Assembly (NCBI RefSeq): GCF_018336935.1 | Contig: NZ_CP068771.1 | Span: forward strand, 5,332,001 to 5,396,000 | Direction: 5' to 3' | Origin: Serratia plymuthica | GTDB taxonomy: Bacteria > Pseudomonadota > Gammaproteobacteria > Enterobacterales > Enterobacteriaceae | Length of the DNA: 64,000 bases | Part shown: positions 18,455 to 27,505 of the stretch, piece after piece | How positions within the stretch are numbered: the first letter of the stretch is position 1 | How the letters are laid out: each line of letters opens with the position of its first letter | The notes under the pieces: model-generated | What the model was told of the DNA's origin: nothing | The model's database searches: none | The model's input: only the letters and a program-made list of their open reading frames with translations | Program-made: the position numbers and the translations under genes

Positions 18455-19222
18455 TTACAACACGGCAAGCCAACCGCCATCGACGTAAATGATTTGCCCG
18501 TTAACGTAATTGGATGCGTCGGAAGCCAGATAGACGGCGGTGCCGATCAACTCCTCCGGCTTGCCCCAGCGCTTCGAGGGATTGCTGGCTTTCACCCAGC
18601 TGTCGAAGGCGGGGTTGTCGACCAGCGCGGCGTTCATATCGGTCAGAATATAACCTGGGCCAATGGCATTGGACTGAATGTTAAATTCGGCCCATTCGGC
18701 CGCCATTGAGCAGGTCAGCATCTTGATGCCGCCTTTGGCGGCGGTATAAGGCGCTACCGTCGCGCGGGCCGCCTGGCTGGTCAGCGAGCCGATATTAATG
18801 ATTTTTCCGCCCTTGCCGCGGGCGATCATCCGCTTTGCGGCGGCACGGGCAACGATAAAGGCGCTGGTCAGGTTGGTATCGAGCACGCGTTGCCACTGCG
18901 CCAATTCCAGATCGACCAGCGGTTTACGATATTGAATGCCGGCATTGTTGATCACGATGTCGACGGCGACCTGCTCCCGATCGAGCTGGTTGAATACCGC
19001 TTCAATGGCTTGCTCATCGGTCACGTCAAAAGCAAAACCGCGTGCCCGATGGCCTTGCGATTGCAAGCGTTCGACCGCGGCCTGTACCGTCGCGGGTTGG
19101 GTGCCGTTAAGGATAACGGCGGCACCGGCTGCCGCCAGCCCCTCGGCGTAGGAAAAACCTAATCCGCGGGTAGAACCGGTCACCAGCGCCGTTTTCCCCG
19201 TTAAATCAAACAGAGCAGACAT
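18455..19222 (-). CDS. idnO: SDR oxidoreductase, gluconate 5-dehydrogenase-like
   Basis: 255-residue short-chain dehydrogenase with the cofactor motif TGSTRGLG, the NNAG motif in VINNAGIQYRKP and catalytic Ser-Tyr-Lys (GSLTS, then YTAAKGG). Close to IdnO, which reduces 5-ketogluconate to gluconate, and likely paired with the downstream IdnD-like enzyme. It is the first gene of the minus-strand operon and divergent from the dehydratase gene. Confidence 0.82.
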   Translation of the reverse strand: MSALFDLTGKTALVTGSTRGLGFSYAEGLAAAGAAVILNGTQPATVQAAVERLQSQGHRARGFAFDVTDEQAIEAVFNQLDREQVAVDIVINNAGIQYRKPLVDLELAQWQRVLDTNLTSAFIVARAAAKRMIARGKGGKIINIGSLTSQAARATVAPYTAAKGGIKMLTCSMAAEWAEFNIQSNAIGPGYILTDMNAALVDNPAFDSWVKASNPSKRWGKPEELIGTAVYLASDASNYVNGQIIYVDGGWLAVL

Positions 19223-19577
19223 ATCAACCCCTTATGGTTGGTTAAATGATGCTGATGCCTGACGGGCCGTTAGGGGCATCATGCGAGATTCAGCGCCAAC
19301 AGCTTGTATGACATCATTCATATTAAAATTGCGGTAAGCCTTGATGGAAATCAATGCGGTTAAACGGTTTTTGAAACTTCGATCACAAAAGAAAATTTCC
19401 ATATGAGAATCGATGTTTTTAAATTTAATATAAAACAATGAGATAAATGAGTTCTGTTTTACAGTATGACACAGCGCACATAATTTTTAATTGGCGCTTC
19501 AGGGCTTGCGTCATCGGTGATATAAGTTCCCTTATCTTGTAGGACAACTTATAAGTTTGCGATCAAAGGAGTTTCCA
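19223..19577. promoter_or_regulatory. Divergent regulatory region between idnO-like operon and dehydratase gene
   Basis: 355 bases, AT-rich, no convincing gene. It contains the GntR operator at 19537-19552 near the dehydratase gene and a related, imperfect TTGTATGACAT (19304-19314) nearer the idnO side, which may let the same regulator control both directions. Confidence 0.6.
19537..19552 (+). promoter_or_regulatory. GntR-family operator (copy 1)
   Basis: TTGTAGGACAACTTAT contains the FadR-subfamily palindrome TTGTnnnACAA. The identical 16-mer occurs in reverse orientation at 21602-21617 in front of the GntR gene. It lies about 26 bases before the GTG start of the dehydratase, a position suited to repression. 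Confidence 0.75.
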
Positions 19578-20831
19578 GTGGGCAATCTAAAAATCACCGG
19601 CGTGAAAACCATTCTCACCGCCCCGGGCGGCATCGATCTGGCGGTCGTGAAGGTAGAGACCAACCAACCGGGGCTGTATGGGTTGGGGTGCGCGACTTTC
19701 ACGCAACGCATACATGCGGTGAAAACAGCAATTGATGACTACATGGCACCGTTTTTAATCGGTAAGGATCCGGCGCGGATCGAGGATATCTGGCAATCCG
19801 CCTGCGTAAGCGGTTACTGGCGCAGCGGGCCGATCATGAATAATGCGCTGTCCGGCGTCGACATGGCGTTGTGGGATATCAAGGGCAAGGTCGCCGGTTT
19901 ACCGGTGTATGAACTGCTGGGGGGCCAGTGTCGCGATGGCATTCCGCTGTATTGCCACACCGACGGCAGCGATGAGTTCGAGGTGGAAGACAACATTCGT
20001 GCGCGTATGGAAGAGGGTTATCAATACGTGCGTTGCCAGATGGGGATGTACGGCGGGGCGGGGACGGATGACCTGAAGCTGATCGCCACTCAGTTGGCGC
20101 GGGCAAAAAACATTCAACCCAAACGTTCGCCGCGCAGCAGCACGCCGGGCATTTATTTCGATCCGGACGCCTACGTGAGAAGCGTGCCGCGTCTGTTTGA
20201 ACACTTGCGCGACAAGCTGGGATTCGGCATCGAGTTTATCCACGATGTGCATGAGCGGGTGACGCCGATCGCGGCCATTCAACTGGCGAAAACGCTGGAA
20301 CAGTACCAGCTGTTTTATCTGGAAGATCCGGTGGCGCCGGAAAATATCGATTGGTTGAAAATGCTGCGTCAGCAGTCTTCTACGCCGATCTCAATGGGGG
20401 AGTTGTTTACCAACGTCAATGACTGGCGGACGCTGATTACCCACAATCTGATCGATTACATCCGCTGTCACGTCAGCACCATCGGCGGCATAACCCCGGC
20501 GAAAAAGCTGGCGACGCTGAGTGAAATCCACGGGGTACGCACCGCATGGCACGGGCCGGGGGATATTTCTCCGGTTGGCGTAGCGGCTAACCTGCACCTG
20601 GACATGAGCCTCACCAATTTCGGTATTCAAGAGTACACGCCGATGAATGACGCGCTGCGCGAGGTGTTCGCCGGCTGCCCGGAGATTGAGCGGGGTTACG
20701 CCTACCTGAGCGATCGCCCGGGGTTGGGCATCGATATCGATGAGAAAAAAGCGGCGCAGTATCCGTGCATCGGCGGGATCCCGTCCTGGACGCTGGCGCG
20801 TACGCCGGACGGCACGGCATCCCGGCCTTAA
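19578..20831 (+). CDS. rspA: Mandelate racemase/enolase-family sugar acid dehydratase (RspA/ManD)
   Basis: 417-residue enolase-superfamily enzyme of the mannonate/gluconate dehydratase subgroup. Metal ligands appear as Asp in FIHDVHER, Glu in FYLEDPVAPEN and Glu in ISMGELF; the catalytic His is in AWHGPGDISPVG. Start is GTG 19578, with AAAGGAG seven bases upstream. Members dehydrate D-mannonate and/or D-gluconate to 2-keto-3-deoxygluconate, although some have very low activity, so the substrate is uncertain. Context with IdnD/IdnO-like enzymes and a shared GntR operator supports sugar-acid catabolism. Confidence 0.85.
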   Translation: MGNLKITGVKTILTAPGGIDLAVVKVETNQPGLYGLGCATFTQRIHAVKTAIDDYMAPFLIGKDPARIEDIWQSACVSGYWRSGPIMNNALSGVDMALWDIKGKVAGLPVYELLGGQCRDGIPLYCHTDGSDEFEVEDNIRARMEEGYQYVRCQMGMYGGAGTDDLKLIATQLARAKNIQPKRSPRSSTPGIYFDPDAYVRSVPRLFEHLRDKLGFGIEFIHDVHERVTPIAAIQLAKTLEQYQLFYLEDPVAPENIDWLKMLRQQSSTPISMGELFTNVNDWRTLITHNLIDYIRCHVSTIGGITPAKKLATLSEIHGVRTAWHGPGDISPVGVAANLHLDMSLTNFGIQEYTPMNDALREVFAGCPEIERGYAYLSDRPGLGIDIDEKKAAQYPCIGGIPSWTLARTPDGTASRP

Positions 20832-20841
20832 CCTTGCTTGG

Positions 20842-20863
20842 GGGCGCATTTATTGCGCCCTTT
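20842..20863. terminator. Bidirectional terminator between dehydratase and gntR genes
   Basis: Inverted repeat GGGCGCA / TGCGCCC with 5-base loop followed by TTT, located between two convergent stops. Confidence 0.7.
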
Positions 20864-20872
20864 AAAAGCGAG

Positions 20873-21589
20873 TCATTCGCTGCCCGCTGCGGTCTGCTTG
20901 AGTTTTTCGATGGCGATGACGTTCTCCGCCATCGCCTCATTGAGCACCGCAACGGCGGTAGAAGAGTCGCGGTTTTTAATCGCCATAAACACCTTGATGT
21001 GCGCCTCGACGCTTTCCAGCGAAATGCCCAGTGCCCGATTCAGTTCTTCCAGATAGTAATAATAGGTGTCTTTGATCGAGTGCATCACGTTGTAGAACAC
21101 CTTGTTCTGCGACGCTTTGGCGATTGCGAGATGGAACTCGAAATCGGCCTGGGAATACTTCTTGTAATCGTCTTTGTTGACCAGCATGCGGTTCAGCGCC
21201 TGTTCCAGCGCGGTGATGTCTTCCGGTGTGGCGTTTAATACCGCCAGCTCCATGCATTTGAACTCTACCGTTTGGCGGAACACCATCATGTCGTGAAACT
21301 CTTCACGGCTGAGGTGCATGATGGGTTGCTGTTCGTTGAACAGGTTTTGCGGATTAAGATGTTTGGCGACGAAGCTGCCTTTGCCCTGATGGGTCACCAC
21401 AATGCCCAAATCGCGCAGCCGCTGCACCGCGCTGCGAATGCTGACCCGGCTGACGTTGAAAGAGGCGGTCAGTTCGGCTTCTGAAGGCAGTTTGCTCCCC
21501 GGCGGCCAACTGCCGTCCAACAGTTTTTCTTTAATTTGTTCGTAAACCGCGTTGACCACGTTGTGTTTTTGGATCGATTGAAGACTCAT
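20873..21589 (-). CDS. GntR-family (FadR subgroup) repressor of the sugar-acid genes
   Basis: 238 residues: winged helix at residues 8-75 (GSKLPSEAELTASFNVSRVS then QRLRDLGIVVTHQGKGSFV) and an all-helical FCD effector domain (FRQTVEFKCMELAV, DFEFHLAIAKASQN). Start at ATG 21589; longer in-frame extensions run into the promoter and are not conserved. An operator identical to that of the dehydratase gene lies 12 bases upstream, so it probably represses itself and the dehydratase, with a sugar acid or its metabolite as inducer (inference). Confidence 0.88.
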   Translation of the reverse strand: MSLQSIQKHNVVNAVYEQIKEKLLDGSWPPGSKLPSEAELTASFNVSRVSIRSAVQRLRDLGIVVTHQGKGSFVAKHLNPQNLFNEQQPIMHLSREEFHDMMVFRQTVEFKCMELAVLNATPEDITALEQALNRMLVNKDDYKKYSQADFEFHLAIAKASQNKVFYNVMHSIKDTYYYYLEELNRALGISLESVEAHIKVFMAIKNRDSSTAVAVLNEAMAENVIAIEKLKQTAAGSE

Positions 21590-21601
21590 GATACCCGTCG
21601 C

Positions 21602-21617
21602 ATAAGTTGTCCTACAA
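21602..21617 (-). promoter_or_regulatory. GntR-family operator (copy 2)
   Basis: Reverse complement reads TTGTAGGACAACTTAT, identical over 16 bases to the site at 19537-19552. Located just upstream of the GntR start, consistent with autoregulation. Confidence 0.75.
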
Positions 21618-21938
21618 CATGCCTGTGGTATAGCACGCCAGGCTACAGGTGTGAAGTTTTTCACCGCATTTTTGCGTGGCTGGGCCAGGCCAAGGTGGCA
21701 TAAATTTATGTTACGATCGCCATTCCGATTTACGGCGCGGGTGATTGATTGCGGTGCGACAGTGATTCGCTTTTGCTCCGGAAGGGTGTCATACAAGTCA
21801 CGGTATGACATGTGATGTTTTAAAGCGATAAACAGAAAACCCTGTCTGGATCGGTATTCATTAAACCTCCCTCGGGATAACTCACATGAATATCAGTTTA
21901 CCCGTCAAACTGGCATGCCTCGATCGCGCCCACCAGGG
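21618..21938. other. Intergenic stretch with no assigned feature
   Basis: About 320 bases between the GntR operator and the small secreted-protein gene. I see no convincing reading frame, RNA or repeat; it should include the gntR promoter. Confidence 0.5.
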
Positions 21939-22187
21939 TTATTTCGCCGGCCCGGCCTGCCGCAGCAGGGTGCAGAAAGCGCATTGGCATCCGGCCTGCG
22001 GCAATGCTGGGCAGGTGCCGGTGTTGACCGCCTGCGCATCCATCGCGTGAAAACCGTAGAACCTATTCTCGAGAGTATTTTCCGCCGCACGCGCCTGTTC
22101 CGGCTGCGGTTCCGGCACCTTCGACTGAAACGCGGCAGCCCGCCCGGCCAGCAGGCCAAGGAACAGCAGCGAGAGTTGAGTTTTCAT
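21939..22187 (-). CDS. Small putative secreted cysteine-containing protein
   Basis: 82 residues with no family that I recognise. It begins with a clear signal-peptide-like segment (MKTQLSLLFLGLLAGRAAAF), then a charged middle and a Cys-rich tail (TCPALPQAGCQCAFCTLL with four Cys). The start is supported by AGGAG seven bases before the ATG. A periplasmic disulphide- or metal-binding peptide is plausible. No operon partner. Confidence 0.55.
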   Translation of the reverse strand: MKTQLSLLFLGLLAGRAAAFQSKVPEPQPEQARAAENTLENRFYGFHAMDAQAVNTGTCPALPQAGCQCAFCTLLRQAGPAK

Positions 22188-22364
22188 CCTGGCTCTCCTG
22201 ATTTTTGGTTTTGATACAGTATAACATTACCTCCGTTCTGCCAAGCCAGAGCGCCTTGTGCGTTTTCCACCCTTGGTTAGCGAAATTAGTTCGTTCAACA
22301 ACCCGCCATTTTGGTTTGTTATCTAACCCATAACGTTCCGAAATAAAGAAGGCGTGGCAAAGCT

Positions 22365-23990
22365 ATGTTTAAGTTCTCTTTCAACACATTAACCCGCGGG
22401 ATAGCAGTGGCATTGGGCCTGGCGGCGGGCGTTCATCCGGCGCTGGCGGCGGTGCAGGGCGGCACGCTGGTCTACCTGGAACAGCAGGCGCACACCAACC
22501 TTTACCCGCCCTCCGGCGGTTTCTACCCCAACGGCGGTATCCTCAACCAGATCACCGACAAACTGACCTATCAGAACCCGAAAACGCTGGAGATTGAACC
22601 CTGGATCGCCGAATCCTGGAGCAGCAACGCCGATAAAACCGAATACACCTTCAAGCTGCGCCCGGGCGTCACCTTCTCCGATGGCACGCCGCTGGATGCC
22701 AGCGCGGTGGCGAAGAATTTCGATACCTACGGCCTGGGCAACAAAGACAAACGCCTGCCGGTGTCGGAGGTGATCAACAATTACGACCGCAGCGAAGTGA
22801 TCGACCCGCTGACCGTCAAATTTTACTTCAAACGTTCATCGCCCGGCTTCCTGCAGGGCACTGCCACCATAGGTTCGGGGCTGGTGTCCCTCAGCACCTT
22901 GAACCGCAGTTACGACGAACTCGGCGACGCGCGCCATATCATCGGCTCAGGTCCGTTCGTGGTCAGCGGCGAAACGCTGGGGCGCGAAGTGGATCTCAGC
23001 GTACGCAAGGATTACCGCTGGGGGCCGGCCAAACTGGCGCAGCAGGGGCGCGCCAATCTGGACGGCATCAAGGTGATCGTCACCGGCGAAGACAGCGTGC
23101 GCATTGGCGCGTTGCAGGCCGGCCAGGCGGACTTTATTCGCCAGATTCAGGCTTATGACGAGAAGCAGACGCAGGATCAGGGGTTCACGATTTACGCCGC
23201 ACCGACGCGCGGCGTGAACGACAGCGTCGCCTTCCGGCCGGACAACCCGCTGGTAAGCGACCTGCGGGTGCGACAGGCGCTGCTGCACGCCACCGACAGC
23301 AAGCAAATCGTCGAGACGCTGTTCTCCGCCAATTACCCGCAGGCCAAATCGGTCATCGCCTCGTCCGCCGCCGGTTTTGTCGATCTGTCCGACAAGCTGA
23401 AGTTCGATCCGCAGTTAGCCAACCGCCTGCTGGATGAAGCCGGCTGGAAAAAGGGCAGCGACGGCCTGCGCGAGAAAGAGGGTAAAAAACTGCTGCTGAA
23501 TGTGTATGAATCCCTGCCGCAGCCCCAGAACAAGGCGGTGCTGCAGTTGGTTTCGCAGCAGTGGGGCAAGGTGGGTGCGCGGCTGAACATCCTGGCCGGC
23601 GACGCCGGCAGCCGGGTGGCGGATAACCTCGATCCGCAGAAAACCCCGGCGACGGTGGTGGAAGTGGGCCGCGCCGATCCCGACGTGATTAAAAGCCAGT
23701 TCTACCCGACCAACCGCGATGCGCTGTTGCAAAAGGGCGGCAGCGGCAAGAACAGCCAATTCAGCGATGACAAGCTGAACGCGCTGCTGCTGGGCATCGC
23801 CTCCGAGGTGGATGCGCAAAAACGCCTGCAGATCGCCGGCGAGGCGCAAAACTACCTGCTCGATCAGGCCTATGTGATCCCGTTCTTTGAGGAGCCGCAG
23901 GTGTTTGCCGGCGCGCCTTATCTGAAGGGCGTCAGTTTTGAAGCGGTCGGCCGCCCGAGTTTCTATGGCGCCTGGTTAGAGAAACATTAA
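22365..23990 (+). CDS. ABC transporter substrate-binding protein (peptide/nickel type, SBP_bac_5)
   Basis: 541 residues: signal peptide (GIAVALGLAAGVHPALA), then an extracytoplasmic solute-binding protein of the oligopeptide class with EPWIAESWSSN, the YTFKLRPGVTFSDGTPLDA motif and VRQALLHATD. With the genes downstream it matches the KPN_01854-type transporter family that I recall as always linked to a luciferase-like monooxygenase and CMD proteins. The natural substrate of these systems is not known to me. Begins an operon of six overlapping genes. Confidence 0.87.
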   Translation: MFKFSFNTLTRGIAVALGLAAGVHPALAAVQGGTLVYLEQQAHTNLYPPSGGFYPNGGILNQITDKLTYQNPKTLEIEPWIAESWSSNADKTEYTFKLRPGVTFSDGTPLDASAVAKNFDTYGLGNKDKRLPVSEVINNYDRSEVIDPLTVKFYFKRSSPGFLQGTATIGSGLVSLSTLNRSYDELGDARHIIGSGPFVVSGETLGREVDLSVRKDYRWGPAKLAQQGRANLDGIKVIVTGEDSVRIGALQAGQADFIRQIQAYDEKQTQDQGFTIYAAPTRGVNDSVAFRPDNPLVSDLRVRQALLHATDSKQIVETLFSANYPQAKSVIASSAAGFVDLSDKLKFDPQLANRLLDEAGWKKGSDGLREKEGKKLLLNVYESLPQPQNKAVLQLVSQQWGKVGARLNILAGDAGSRVADNLDPQKTPATVVEVGRADPDVIKSQFYPTNRDALLQKGGSGKNSQFSDDKLNALLLGIASEVDAQKRLQIAGEAQNYLLDQAYVIPFFEEPQVFAGAPYLKGVSFEAVGRPSFYGAWLEKH

Positions 23991-24000
23991 GGAGGCCACG

Positions 24001-24945
24001 ATGACCCGATATCTGGCGGGGCGCATTGGGCAGGCGGCGCTGGTGCTGTGGGCGACCTTTACCCTGTCGTTTGTCCTGCTGCAGGTGCTGCCCGGCGATG
24101 CGATTCTGATTAAGTTTCAGAACCCGGACATGGGGCTAAGCCCGGCGCAAATCGCCGACATGCGCGCCGCTTATGGGGCCAACGTCTCGCTGTGGCAGCA
24201 GTATTTGCACGCGCTGGGCAACGTGCTGCGCGGCGATCTGGGCTACTCGATTCAGGCCGGCGTGCCGGTCACCCGTCTGCTGGCCACCAACCTGCCCGCC
24301 ACGCTGCAACTGGCGGTACTGGGCTTCTCGCTGGCGTTGATTCTGGCGCTGGCGATTGCCTTTCTCGCCAATTTGAGCGGTTTCGGCGGGCTGAGATCGG
24401 CGTTGCAATCGCTGCCCTCGCTGTTTGTCTCGGTGCCTACCTTCTGGCTGGGCATCGTGTTGATCCAGGTCTTTTCATTCCAGCTTAGGGTGATCCCGGT
24501 GATCAACCCGGGCGAGTGGGAAGGGTTGATTTTGCCGATCGTGACGCTGTCGGTCCCGATTTCAGCCCCGCTGGCGCAGATCCTGATCCGCAGCATCGAT
24601 CAGGTTCAGACCCAGCCGTTTGTCGCCGTGGCGCGCGCCAAAGGCGCCAGCCGCAGCGGGGTGCTGTGGCGGCATGTGGCGCGCAACGCCATGCTGCCTG
24701 CGCTGACCATCGCCGGCATTTTGTTCGGCGAACTGATCGCCGGGGCGCTGATTACCGAAACCGTATTTGGCCGCAGCGGGCTGGGGCAACTGACCCTGCA
24801 GGCGGTGCTTAATCAAGACGTGGCGGTGTTGCAGGCGATCGTGGTGATTTCCGCCGCCGCCTTCGTCACCATCAACCTGCTGGTGGATCTGCTGTTCCCG
24901 CTGCTGGATCCCCGCTTGAAAACGCAGACAGGAGCCGCCTTATGA
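24001..24945 (+). CDS. ABC transporter permease (DppB type)
   Basis: 314 residues, about six membrane segments, with the BPD permease signature (EAA-like loop) in VAVARAKGASRSGVLWRHV near residue 210. Ten bases after the binding-protein gene, preceded by GGAGG, and overlapping the next permease by ATGA. Forms the inner-membrane channel with the following gene product. Confidence 0.9.
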   Translation: MTRYLAGRIGQAALVLWATFTLSFVLLQVLPGDAILIKFQNPDMGLSPAQIADMRAAYGANVSLWQQYLHALGNVLRGDLGYSIQAGVPVTRLLATNLPATLQLAVLGFSLALILALAIAFLANLSGFGGLRSALQSLPSLFVSVPTFWLGIVLIQVFSFQLRVIPVINPGEWEGLILPIVTLSVPISAPLAQILIRSIDQVQTQPFVAVARAKGASRSGVLWRHVARNAMLPALTIAGILFGELIAGALITETVFGRSGLGQLTLQAVLNQDVAVLQAIVVISAAAFVTINLLVDLLFPLLDPRLKTQTGAAL

Positions 24946-25832
24946 GCAGTATCTCCTTTGAAAAAGCGACCGTGCCGGAACGCGATCTGGCCGGGCTGGA
25001 AAGCGAAGGCACTTTGCCGGCCAGCCGCCCGCGCCGCCGCAGGCGCGTGCCGGTGACGCTGCTGCTGGCCTGGGCGGTGATCGCCATCGCGGTGCTGTGG
25101 GCGCTGGCGCCGCAGCTGTTTACCGCCTACAGCGGCACCGAGGGCATTGCCGGCGCGCAGCGGCTGGCGCCGGGCGGGGCGCACTGGCTGGGCACCGATC
25201 AATTGGGGCGCGATCTGTACGCACGCATTGTTTATGGCACTTCGCAAACGCTGTCCGCCGCGCTGGTGGCGGTGGCGCTGGGCTTGTTGCTGGGCACCGC
25301 GCTCGGGCTGATCGCCGGTGCGGTGGGCGGGGTGGCGGACGATGCGGTCATGCGCCTGGTCGATGTGCTGCTGTCGATTCCCGGCCTGCTGTTGTCGCTA
25401 AGCGTCATTATCCTGCTGGGTTTTGGCACGGTGAACGCCGCCATCGCCGTCGGGATCACCTCGGTCGCCAACTTCGCCCGCCTGGCGCGCGCGGAGGTGG
25501 TGCGGGTGCGGCACAGCGATTACGTCGAAGCGGCCTATGGCAGCGGCGGCACCTTTTGGGCGGTGTTGTGGCGGCACATTCTGCCGAACTCGCTGACCTC
25601 GGTCATCGCCTTCTCGGCGCTGCAATTCGGCAGCGCCATTCTGGCGATCGCCACCCTGAGCTTCCTCGGTTACGGCACGCCGCCGCCAACGCCGGAATGG
25701 GGGCTGTTGATCGCCGAAGGGCGCAACTACATTTCCACCGCCTGGTGGCTGACCACTTTCCCCGGTTTGGCGGTGGTAGCGGTGGTGCTGGCGGCTAACC
25801 GCATCAGCCGCGCGCTGGCGGGGAGGCATTGA
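24942..25832 (+). CDS. ABC transporter permease (DppC type)
   Basis: 296 residues with an N-terminal cytoplasmic basic stretch (RPRRRRRVP), about six membrane segments and an EAA loop (EVVRVRHSDYVEAAYGSGG). Start overlaps the upstream permease stop by four bases; the stop overlaps the ATPase start as TGATG. Heterodimer partner of the preceding permease. Confidence 0.9.
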   Translation: MSSISFEKATVPERDLAGLESEGTLPASRPRRRRRVPVTLLLAWAVIAIAVLWALAPQLFTAYSGTEGIAGAQRLAPGGAHWLGTDQLGRDLYARIVYGTSQTLSAALVAVALGLLLGTALGLIAGAVGGVADDAVMRLVDVLLSIPGLLLSLSVIILLGFGTVNAAIAVGITSVANFARLARAEVVRVRHSDYVEAAYGSGGTFWAVLWRHILPNSLTSVIAFSALQFGSAILAIATLSFLGYGTPPPTPEWGLLIAEGRNYISTAWWLTTFPGLAVVAVVLAANRISRALAGRH

Positions 25833-27505
25833 TGAGCATTCAAACCGCATTGCAACGCGCCGCCGCTACGCCGGTGCTGGAGCTGGACAAGGTTTCCATC
25901 GCCTATCAGGAGGCGGCCGGCAGCCGCCGGGTGGTGCACGACGTCTCTTTCTCGATCCAACCGGGTGAGGTGGTGGCGCTGGTCGGCGAGTCCGGCTCGG
26001 GCAAAACCACCACTGCGCAGGCGATCATTGGCCTGCTGACCGAAAACGGCCGCCTGGAGCAGGGGGCAATCCGCCTCAACGGCACCGATATTGCCCACTG
26101 GTCGTCACGCCGGCTGGATGCGGTGCGCGGCGCGCAAATCAGCCTGATCCCGCAAGACCCTTCCAGTTCGCTCAACCCGGTAAAAACCATCGGTGAACAG
26201 GTGGCGGAGATCGTCAACATTCACCGCCGTTTGCCGCGCAAGCAGGTGCAGCAGCGGGTGGTGGCGCTGTTGACCCGGGTTGGCCTGACGCACCCGGAGC
26301 TGCGGGCGCGCCAATACCCGCACGAACTTTCCGGCGGTATGAAACAGCGGGTGCTGATCGCTATCGCCATTGCGTTGCAGCCGGCGCTGATTATCGCCGA
26401 TGAGCCCACCAGCGCGCTGGACGTCACGGTGCAGAAACGCATTCTTGATCTGATCGACGAGCTGCGGCAGGAATTCGGCACGGCGGTATTACTGGTCACC
26501 CACGATCTGGCGGTGGCGGCGGAGCGCGCCGATCGGCTGCTGGTGTTCCGCCACGGCCGGGTGCAGGAGCAGGGCGTGACCGCCGAGGTGCTGCGCGCCC
26601 CCGCCAGCGACTATACCCGCCGGCTGTTTGCCGATGTGCCTTCGCTGACCGGCGCCGCCGCGCCGCGGCTAAACCCTGGCACGCAAGCGCCGGCGATCCA
26701 GGTTAACGGGTTGGTGAAAGATTTTCGCCTGGCCGGCTCCGGCGGCAAAAGCTACCGCGCGCTGGATCAGGTTTCCTTCAGCGTGCAGAGCGGCACTACC
26801 CATGCGCTGGTGGGGGAATCCGGCTCCGGCAAGACCACGCTGGCGCGCTGCCTGCTCGGTTTTCAGCGGCCGGACGCCGGGCAAATCATTATCGACGGCA
26901 CCGATTTCACCCGGCTGAAGGGGGAAGCGCTGCGCCAGTTCCGCCGCCGCATCCAACTGGTGTATCAGAACCCCTTCGGTTCGCTCGATCCTTCGCAGAC
27001 GCTGTATCAGGTCATTGAGGAGCCGTTGCTGAACTTCGAACTCTTGGGCAAAGCCGAGCGCTATCGCCGGGTGCGCGAGCTGTTCGAACGGGTGGCGCTG
27101 CCGGACGATTTGCTTGGCCGCAAGCCGCGCGAGTTGTCCGGCGGCCAACGCCAGCGGGTGGCCATCGCCCGCGCACTGGTGTTGCAGCCAAGGGTATTGG
27201 TGCTGGACGAAGCCACTTCGGCGCTGGACGTGACGGTGCAGGCGCAGATCCTGCGCTTGCTGCAGGATTTGCAGCAAGCCTTGGGGCTGACCTATTTGTT
27301 TATCTCGCATGACCTGGCGACGGTGCGGCAGATTTCGCACAGCGTATCGGTGTTGCACCGCGGGCAGCAGGTGGACGGCGGCGCGACCCGCGATCTGTTC
27401 GCCCTGCCGGGCAGCGATTATACCCGTCAACTGATTGAGGCCATTCCCGGCCGCCAAAGGTATGCCGCACAGCCAAAGAGTGAGGACGCGTTCCATGAGC
27501 AGTAA
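25832..27505 (+). CDS. Tandem ABC ATPase (DppD-DppF fusion type)
   Basis: 557 residues containing two complete nucleotide-binding domains. Domain 1: Walker A GESGSGKTTTAQ near residue 52, signature LSGGMKQR, Walker B LIIADEPTSALD. Domain 2: Walker A GESGSGKTTLAR, signature LSGGQRQR, Walker B LVLDEATSALD. Powers import by the two permeases. ATG 25832 is chosen, with GGGGAGG upstream. The stop lies 11 bases inside the following gene. Confidence 0.92.
   Translation: MSIQTALQRAAATPVLELDKVSIAYQEAAGSRRVVHDVSFSIQPGEVVALVGESGSGKTTTAQAIIGLLTENGRLEQGAIRLNGTDIAHWSSRRLDAVRGAQISLIPQDPSSSLNPVKTIGEQVAEIVNIHRRLPRKQVQQRVVALLTRVGLTHPELRARQYPHELSGGMKQRVLIAIAIALQPALIIADEPTSALDVTVQKRILDLIDELRQEFGTAVLLVTHDLAVAAERADRLLVFRHGRVQEQGVTAEVLRAPASDYTRRLFADVPSLTGAAAPRLNPGTQAPAIQVNGLVKDFRLAGSGGKSYRALDQVSFSVQSGTTHALVGESGSGKTTLARCLLGFQRPDAGQIIIDGTDFTRLKGEALRQFRRRIQLVYQNPFGSLDPSQTLYQVIEEPLLNFELLGKAERYRRVRELFERVALPDDLLGRKPRELSGGQRQRVAIARALVLQPRVLVLDEATSALDVTVQAQILRLLQDLQQALGLTYLFISHDLATVRQISHSVSVLHRGQQVDGGATRDLFALPGSDYTRQLIEAIPGRQRYAAQPKSEDAFHEQ

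Noticed and set aside
19232..19438. 68-codon minus-strand frame in the idnO/rspA divergent region
   Set aside because: It lies in AT-rich regulatory DNA, has no ribosome site and its sequence has no recognisable domain.
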